DNA of 49,426 bases from Alphaproteobacteria bacterium. Lineage in GTDB: Bacteria > Pseudomonadota > Alphaproteobacteria > JAAEOK01. The notes under the pieces were generated by a model that was not told where the DNA came from, did no database searches, and worked only from the letters and a program-made list of their open reading frames with translations. This document shows, piece by piece, positions 44,105 through 49,426 of the stretch. The position numbers and the translations under genes are program-made. Every line of letters begins with the position of its first letter. Within the stretch, counting starts at the first letter, position 1. The stretch spans positions 1 through 49,426 of the forward strand of contig JAAEOK010000119.1 in the NCBI GenBank assembly GCA_024244705.1. Direction: 5' to 3'.

Positions 44105-45763
44105 ATGTCGAGACGTTTGTTTATTTTGACAGCCGCAATCTTAGTCGTCGCGACGGGAATCGCCCGCGCCGCCAAGGACGATTTGGTCATTGGTATCACT
44201 CAGTTCCCCTCCACTTTCCACCCGATGATCGATTCGATGCTCGCCAAGAGCTATATCCTGGCGATGACTCGGCGCTCGGTCACCGTTTATGACGCGAACT
44301 GGGAATTGGTCTGTCTTCTTTGCACCGAATTGCCCACGCTCGAGAACGGATTGGCCACGATCGAAGAACTGCCCGACGGCAAGCAGGGAATCGCGCTAAC
44401 CGTCCAAATCCACCCCGACGCGAGATGGGGAGATGGCACGCCGGTCACATCCGACGACATGGTTTTCACCTGGGAGGTCGGTCGAGACCCGCAGAGCGGA
44501 GTCAGCAACGCCGAAGCCTTTCGTCGCATCCTCGGTGTGGATGTCGTCGACGACAAAACGTTCGTTCTTCACGTCGATCGCGTGACCTTCAACTATAACG
44601 ACCTGAGCGGGCTGGATATCCTCCCCGCCCATCTCGAAAGACCGAAATTCGCTGATCCGATCGAATACAAGAATCGGACAGCCTACGATACCGATACGAC
44701 CAATCCCGGACTCTATTTCGGCCCCTACCGTATCGATGAGGTCGTACCGGGATCCCATGTCGTCCTGGTCCCGAACGAAACATGGTACGACGATCCGCCC
44801 CATTTTCAGCGCATCGTCGCGCGGGTCGTCGAGAACACAGCGGCATTGGAAGCCAACCTACTGTCCGGCGCGGTCGACTACGTGGCCGGCGAGCTGGGGC
44901 TCAGTCTCGATCAGGCGCTTGCCTTCGAGAAACGCTATGGCGCGGATTTCGATATTCAGTACAAGGCCGGTCTGGTCTACGAGCATATCGACCTGAACCT
45001 CGACGATCCGATTCTTCAAGACCCCAACGTCCGCCGCGCCCTATTGCACGGCATCGACCGCCAAGCGATCAGCGAGCAATTGTTCGCCGGCAAACAACCG
45101 GTCGCCCATTCGAGCGTCAGTCCGCTCGACTGGGTCTACGAGGAAGACATCCCGATTTATGATTATGATCCCGACAAGGCGGCCGCACTCCTGGAGGCGG
45201 CGGGCTGGAAACCGGGTCCCGATGGCACCCGAATCAATTCCAATGGAGAACCGCTGCGGCTCGACCTGATGACGACGGCGGGAAATCGCGTTCGTGAGCT
45301 GGTCGAGCAGGTCATCCAGGGACAATTGCGCAAGATCGGCGCCGATATCCGAATCCGAAACGAACCGGCGCGGGTGTTTTTCGGCGAAACGGTCACGCGG
45401 CGAAAGTTCAACGGAATGGCTATGTTTGCCTGGATTAGCGCCCCGGAAAACGTTCCGCTTTCGACCCTGAAATCAGACCAGATACCGAGCCAGGAAAACA
45501 ATTTCGCCGGGCAAAACTACACCGGCTACAGCAATCCGGAGATGGATCGGCTGATCGACGATATCGAGGTCGAGTTGGACCGCGACAAGCGCCGGGCTCT
45601 GTGGAGCGATTTGCAGCGTCTCTACGCGACCGATTTGCCGGTATTGCCCCTCTACTTTCGCGCCAACCCGTATATCCTGCCGAAATGGCTCAAGGGCGTG
45701 ATCCCCACCGGCCATCAGTATCCGACGACCAATTGGATCGAACACTGGTCGGCCGACAACTAA
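44105..45763 (+). CDS. peptide/nickel-type ABC transporter substrate-binding protein
   Basis: A 552-residue periplasmic protein of the SBP_bac_5 (DppA/OppA) family. The signal peptide is residues 1-22 (MSRRLFILTAAILVVATGIARA). DLVIGITQFPSTFHPMIDSMLAKSYI opens the fold; WGDGTPVTSDDMVFTWE, NPGLYFGPYRIDEVVPGSHVVL, NVRRALLHGIDRQAI and GYSNPEMDRLIDDIEVELDRDKRRALWSDLQRL are family blocks. It would deliver peptides, amino sugars or nickel chelates to the two permeases that follow. The start used follows a plausible GTCAGGTAAG region; a longer frame overlapping pyrE is not coding. Confidence 0.92.
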   Translation: MSRRLFILTAAILVVATGIARAAKDDLVIGITQFPSTFHPMIDSMLAKSYILAMTRRSVTVYDANWELVCLLCTELPTLENGLATIEELPDGKQGIALTVQIHPDARWGDGTPVTSDDMVFTWEVGRDPQSGVSNAEAFRRILGVDVVDDKTFVLHVDRVTFNYNDLSGLDILPAHLERPKFADPIEYKNRTAYDTDTTNPGLYFGPYRIDEVVPGSHVVLVPNETWYDDPPHFQRIVARVVENTAALEANLLSGAVDYVAGELGLSLDQALAFEKRYGADFDIQYKAGLVYEHIDLNLDDPILQDPNVRRALLHGIDRQAISEQLFAGKQPVAHSSVSPLDWVYEEDIPIYDYDPDKAAALLEAAGWKPGPDGTRINSNGEPLRLDLMTTAGNRVRELVEQVIQGQLRKIGADIRIRNEPARVFFGETVTRRKFNGMAMFAWISAPENVPLSTLKSDQIPSQENNFAGQNYTGYSNPEMDRLIDDIEVELDRDKRRALWSDLQRLYATDLPVLPLYFRANPYILPKWLKGVIPTGHQYPTTNWIEHWSADN

Positions 45764-45885
45764 GTCGTGGGCAAGTCGCAACGGGTCTGGAATACGTTGC
45801 ATTGCCCTATCCGCCGACATCAAGATCGGGCCCTTCGAGCACCGATGATGAAATTCGGTGTTTCGGCAGATAGGCTCTTTCCGCA

Positions 45886-46857
45886 ATGATGCGATTTCTT
45901 GTTCATCGAATCGTTCAGGCATTTGTCGTTCTTCTAGCGATGTCCTTTGTGATCTACGGGTTGATCGGGCTGATGCCCGGTGACCCCATCGATCTCATGA
46001 TCAGCGCCGACCCCAATCTGACACCCGCCGACGCCGAACGGTTGAAAGCCATATACGGGCTCGACCGTCCCTTCTCGCAGCGCTATTTGGCCTGGCTGGT
46101 AAATGCGCTTGGAGGCGACTTCGGTTATTCGCGGCTCCACGCCAAGCCGGTGATGGACGTCCTTCTGCCACGCCTCGGCAATACCTTGGTTCTGATGGGC
46201 GTGGCCTTCGCGGTGACCTTGGCGATCGCGCTGCCAATTGGAACGATCGCCGCAATTCGGCGCGATAGCGCGGCCGATTACGCGATCAATTTTGTCGCCT
46301 TCGCCGGTATCTCGACCCCACCCTTCTGGCTGGCACTTTTGCTCATCATGCTGTTCTCGGTGACCCTTGGCTGGCTTCCGGCGGGCGGTATGGGAAACGC
46401 CGCGATGGGCGGCGGATTTGACCGTTTGACGTACCTGGTCCTGCCGGTCATGACGCTATCGCTGGCCAGTATCGGAGGCTATACCCGCTATACCCGCGCG
46501 GCCATGGGCGAGGCTCTGGGCCAGGACTACATAAGGACCGCCTGGGCCAAAGGGGCCAACATGGCCCGTGTCGTCATCCACCATGCCCTTCCTAATGCCC
46601 TGATTCCGATCGTGACCATCATAGCGCTCGATTTCGGCACACTTTTTTCCGGCGCATTGATAACGGAAACGATGTTTTCCTATTTGGGCATGGGCAAGCT
46701 GATCTATGACTCGATCATGGGCAATGACTTCAATCTGGCCCTGGTCGGACTCCTGCTCGCCACCTTCGTCGTTCTGATGGCCAATCTGTTTGCCGATATC
46801 GCCTATACGGTTCTCGACCCGCGCATAAACTTCCGTGCGCAGGAGGCCGCGCCGTGA
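45886..46857 (+). CDS. DppB/OppB-like ABC permease
   Basis: A 323-residue membrane protein with six helices, the first VHRIVQAFVVLLAMSFVIYGLIGLMPGDP. The GTIAAIRRDSAADY block, the periplasmic loop and the EAA-type loop (EALGQDYIRTAWAKGANMARVVIHHALPNALIPIV) are those of DppB/OppB proteins. Two ATG codons are adjacent at 45886 and 45889. It overlaps its partner by four bases and belongs to the peptide-type transporter operon. Confidence 0.93.
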   Translation: MMRFLVHRIVQAFVVLLAMSFVIYGLIGLMPGDPIDLMISADPNLTPADAERLKAIYGLDRPFSQRYLAWLVNALGGDFGYSRLHAKPVMDVLLPRLGNTLVLMGVAFAVTLAIALPIGTIAAIRRDSAADYAINFVAFAGISTPPFWLALLLIMLFSVTLGWLPAGGMGNAAMGGGFDRLTYLVLPVMTLSLASIGGYTRYTRAAMGEALGQDYIRTAWAKGANMARVVIHHALPNALIPIVTIIALDFGTLFSGALITETMFSYLGMGKLIYDSIMGNDFNLALVGLLLATFVVLMANLFADIAYTVLDPRINFRAQEAAP

Positions 46858-47798
46858 GCGGATCGACGCAAGCCGCAGTGGCGGCTATGCCATCTGGACC
46901 ACCGCGTTCGGCGGCCAGAATGGCTTTGGGCCGGTTCCGGCGAAATCCGGTTGCCATGAGCAGCCTTCTCTTGCTCTGCGTCATGGCCATGCTGGCAATT
47001 TTCGCCCCGGCAATCGAAGCAGTCACCGGTATCGGTGCCGACGATATCGATCTCTTCAACAGACTGGCGGGATCCTCGCTTGCCCATCCGCTTGGCACCG
47101 ATGAGTTGGGGCGCGACCTCTTCATGCGACTGCTCTATGGCGGCAGGATATCCTTGCTCGTGGGTCTGACCGCGGCCTGCGCCGCGGCGATCATTGGTAC
47201 CACGATTGGCCTGTTTGCCGGCTATTATGGCGGCCGGTTGGACAACATTCTGATGCGATTGACCGATGGGGTGATTTCGCTCCCGCTCCTGCCCTTGTTG
47301 ATCGTTTTGGCGGCGGTCGACCTGTCGAAACTTGGTCTTCCCGAGGCATGGGTCAGCTCGGAGGATGCCAGTCTCTATCGAATAATCGTCTTGATCGCCC
47401 TGGTCGGCTGGACAACGGTTGCCCGATTGGCGCGTGGCGCTTCGCTCTCCATTCGACAGCGTGAATTCGTCCGAGCCGCGACCGCCCTGGGCGCACCCAA
47501 CCGTCGCATCATGTGGGTCCATGTCCTGCCAAATGTCGTATCGCCGATCATCGTCGCGACGACGTTGTCGGTCGGCAACGTAATCCTGCTGGAATCGGTC
47601 TTGAGCTTCCTCGGGCTTGGCATCCAGCCGCCTATTCCAAGCTGGGGCAACATGCTGACGAACGCGCAGGAATTGGTCTGGACCGCACCAAGTCTGGCAG
47701 TCTGGCCTGGGCTAATGATCTTCCTGACTGTTATCGCCTTCAATTTCGTCGGTGATGGGTCGCAAGACGCGTTCAATCCAAAATCCCAGATTCACTGA
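46854..47798 (+). CDS. DppC/OppC-like ABC permease
   Basis: A 314-residue partner permease. ALGRFRRNPVAMSSLLLLCVMAMLAIFAPAI is the typical cytosolic tail and first helix; HPLGTDELGRDLFMRLLYGGRISLLVG is the signature of DppC/OppC proteins; REFVRAATALGAPNRRIMWVHVLPNVVSPI is the EAA loop. It starts at GTG, overlapping the previous stop. No ATP-binding gene follows: the next gene is a sugar-nucleotide enzyme. Confidence 0.93.
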   Translation: MSGSTQAAVAAMPSGPPRSAARMALGRFRRNPVAMSSLLLLCVMAMLAIFAPAIEAVTGIGADDIDLFNRLAGSSLAHPLGTDELGRDLFMRLLYGGRISLLVGLTAACAAAIIGTTIGLFAGYYGGRLDNILMRLTDGVISLPLLPLLIVLAAVDLSKLGLPEAWVSSEDASLYRIIVLIALVGWTTVARLARGASLSIRQREFVRAATALGAPNRRIMWVHVLPNVVSPIIVATTLSVGNVILLESVLSFLGLGIQPPIPSWGNMLTNAQELVWTAPSLAVWPGLMIFLTVIAFNFVGDGSQDAFNPKSQIH

Positions 47799-47852
47799 CT
47801 TTCAAACCTTTCACATTGTAAATGGCGGCAAGATTTGCAGACTGGACCCGCC

Positions 47853-49289
47853 ATGACCACGGACCGACAAGACAAGATTCAACCGGTAATTCTTTCCGGT
47901 GGCGCGGGGACGCGCCTGTGGCCCCAGTCCCGCGAACTGTATCCGAAACAGCTGCTGGCGCTGTTGGACGAGTACAGCCTCTTGCAGATGACGGCGCAGC
48001 GGGTTTTGGACTTTGACCGTTTCACTGCGCCGATCGTGGTCTGCAATCATGAGCACCGGTTCATCGTCGCCGAGCAATTGCGAGAAATCGGCGTCGAGCA
48101 GGCGATCATCATGGTCGAGCCGGAAGGCAGGAACACGGCGCCGGCCGCCGCCGCCGCCGCCGAGTTGGCGCTGAAATCCGATAACGATGCGGTCATCCTA
48201 ATCCTGCCGTCGGATCACGCGATCGACAAGCCGGGCCACTTGATGGACGCGGTCGCGCGCGGGGAAGCGACGGCCCGTGCCGGTGGGTTGGTGGCTTTTG
48301 GCATTGCACCCGATCGGGCCGAAACCGGTTACGGATACCTTCATCGCGGAGAGTTGGTCTCCGGTTCCGACGGTGTCTTTCACCTTCGCCGATTTGTCGA
48401 AAAGCCAGACCGGAAAACCGCAGAGGAACTCGTCGCCGACGGCCACCATCTGTGGAACGCGGGGATCTTTCTCTTTTCAGCGCAGCGCTACCTAAGCGAG
48501 TTGGCACAACTCGAGCCGGAGATAGCGGCAGCGACGAGTGCAGCCCTGCGTGAAGCCCGGCAGGATATCGATTTCTTATGGCTCGATCCGGACGAATTCT
48601 CAAAAAGCCCCTCAAATTCAATAGATTATGCGGTCATGGAGCGCATTGACGACGCCTTTATCGTCGAAACAGACTTGGGATGGAACGACCTTGGCTCCTG
48701 GCAGTCGCTGTGGCAAATCGGTCCAAAGGACGAGAACGGAAACGTTTTGACCGGCGACGTCATCGTTCAGGGTGTGACCCGTTCGTACATCCACGCGTCC
48801 GGGCAGCTGGTCACGGCGACCGGGATCGACAATATGGCGGTCGTGGCGACCGGCGATGCGGTGCTCGTCGTCCCCCTGGAACGGGCTCAAGATGTAAAGT
48901 CGATTGTCGAGCGCCTGAAGACCGACGAGCGGCCGGAGGCGTCCGTACATAGTCGGGTCTATCGCCCATGGGGCTACTATCAGGGGATCGATCTCGATAC
49001 CAACTTTCAAGTCAAACGGATCGCCGTTTACCCGGGCCGCCGGCTTTCCTTGCAGAAACACGCGCATCGCGCCGAGCACTGGATCGTGGTCGAGGGTACG
49101 GCAATCGTCACCTGCGATGATGAGACCTTCGAACTTGACAAGAACCAGTCGACATTCATCCCGTTGGGCGCCGTTCACCGCCTCGAGAACCGGGGTCCGG
49201 GGCTGCTGAAGCTGATCGAGGTTCAATCGGGTGATTACCTCGGCGAAGACGATATCGTCCGTTTGGAGGACGCCTACGGCCGGACCTAA
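47853..49289 (+). CDS. mannose-1-phosphate guanylyltransferase / mannose-6-phosphate isomerase
   Basis: A 478-residue two-domain enzyme (ManC/AlgA/CpsB type). The N-terminal domain has the nucleotidyltransferase start ILSGGAGTRLWPQSRELYPKQ and FVEKPD, making GDP-mannose from GTP and mannose 1-phosphate; the C-terminal cupin (RPWGYY, LSLQKHAHRAEHWIVVEGTA) is the phosphomannose isomerase part. GDP-mannose feeds O-antigen or exopolysaccharide. ATG at 47853 is preferred to a TTG at 47835. The usual C-terminus, ...YGR, is reached, and the TAA stop lies in the end of an IS630-like element. Confidence 0.94.
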   Translation: MTTDRQDKIQPVILSGGAGTRLWPQSRELYPKQLLALLDEYSLLQMTAQRVLDFDRFTAPIVVCNHEHRFIVAEQLREIGVEQAIIMVEPEGRNTAPAAAAAAELALKSDNDAVILILPSDHAIDKPGHLMDAVARGEATARAGGLVAFGIAPDRAETGYGYLHRGELVSGSDGVFHLRRFVEKPDRKTAEELVADGHHLWNAGIFLFSAQRYLSELAQLEPEIAAATSAALREARQDIDFLWLDPDEFSKSPSNSIDYAVMERIDDAFIVETDLGWNDLGSWQSLWQIGPKDENGNVLTGDVIVQGVTRSYIHASGQLVTATGIDNMAVVATGDAVLVVPLERAQDVKSIVERLKTDERPEASVHSRVYRPWGYYQGIDLDTNFQVKRIAVYPGRRLSLQKHAHRAEHWIVVEGTAIVTCDDETFELDKNQSTFIPLGAVHRLENRGPGLLKLIEVQSGDYLGEDDIVRLEDAYGRT

Positions 49290-49426
49290 TACCAAATCCC
49301 GTTGATCATGACCTATGTGCCCATTGCCTGTGTCCGATCGACATGATTTTCCAGGGCTGATCGATGAGCTTGTTCCAGGCGTCACAGCAGTGGTCGACGA
49401 TGTCGTCGTATGAGTTGAAGACGCGG
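49287..49426 (-). mobile_element. IS630-family insertion sequence, 3' end
   Basis: The element enters from the right edge and ends near 49287. The terminal sequence TAATACCAAATCC and the short distance to the transposase stop suit an IS630 terminus; this family inserts at TA. The other end is outside the window, so length, target duplication and intactness cannot be judged. Confidence 0.65.
49306..49426 (-). CDS. IS630-family transposase, C-terminal part
   Basis: The last 40 codons of a gene that begins beyond the window. The translation, read from the edge, has RVFNSYDDIVDHCCDAW, then KLIDQPWKIMSIGHRQWAH and a stop. This is the usual C-terminus of IS630-type DDE transposases (RVFxxYDxIVDxCCxAW...IxSIGxRxWA). 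The rest, with the catalytic triad, is not visible. Confidence 0.75.
   Translation of the reverse strand, partial: RVFNSYDDIVDHCCDAWNKLIDQPWKIMSIGHRQWAHRS

Overview
The window looks like chromosomal DNA of a GC-rich alphaproteobacterium, probably Rhodospirillales-like. Support comes from a complete hopanoid (hpn) locus, two consensus CtrA boxes (TTAA-N7-TTAA), tRNA genes with an encoded CCA end, and the gene content as a whole. It carries almost no mobile DNA. The only transposon trace is the end of an IS630-type element at the right edge. No CRISPR array, prophage or rRNA was seen.

Layout. (1) 1-3.1 kb: tRNA-Gly and tRNA-Tyr read leftwards, followed by an HxlR regulator divergent from a GFA-family enzyme, rlmB, a secreted EF-hand protein and tRNA-Thr. 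(2) 3.1-10.5 kb, accessory: a 950-residue adenylation/carrier/LpxL-like acyltransferase fusion; a GNAT acetyltransferase ending inside a palindromic repeat; an orphan Flp pilin with a CtrA box; a gene-poor stretch that appears to encode a small structured RNA; a two-CBS protein; a sulfotransferase; and a small exported protein. (3) 10.5-19.2 kb: polyamine uptake and breakdown, a divergent FAD oxidase next to genes in the spuB-C-D-F-G-H order known from Pseudomonas. (4) 19.3-24.4 kb, minus strand: an exported cyclase-family protein and a compact queuosine operon queA-tgt-queF-queG. (5) 24.5-40.3 kb: the hopanoid region hpnC, dxs, hpnB, hpnD, hpnE, shc, hpnG, then hpnH and ispH on the minus strand, then hpnL, a glycosyltransferase, hpnM and a thioesterase. 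(6) 40.3-49.4 kb: a small exported protein, a CaiB-type CoA-transferase with an enoyl-CoA hydratase, hspQ, pyrE, a peptide-type ABC transporter lacking its ATPases, a mannose-1-phosphate guanylyltransferase, and the IS630 end.

How the genes work together. dxs and ispH are the first and last steps of the MEP isoprenoid pathway and lie among the genes that turn farnesyl diphosphate into squalene (hpnC, hpnD, hpnE), cyclise it (shc), and add and process the adenosyl side chain (hpnH, hpnG). hpnL and hpnM are membrane and periplasmic proteins thought to move hopanoids or other lipids. The queuosine operon supplies four consecutive steps from preQ0 to queuosine in tRNA. The polyamine genes import putrescine or spermidine and feed it to glutamylation, transamination and oxidation.

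The strongest leads for something undescribed are the A-T-LpxL-like fusion, whose acyltransferase lacks the catalytic His/Glu pair and whose adenylation domain lacks the amino-group-binding Asp; the putative minus-strand RNA at 7591-7818, with matching promoter, stems and terminator; and the CtrA-box-bearing orphan Flp pilin next to it. All functional statements rest on reading the sequence and on family knowledge; no database search was run.
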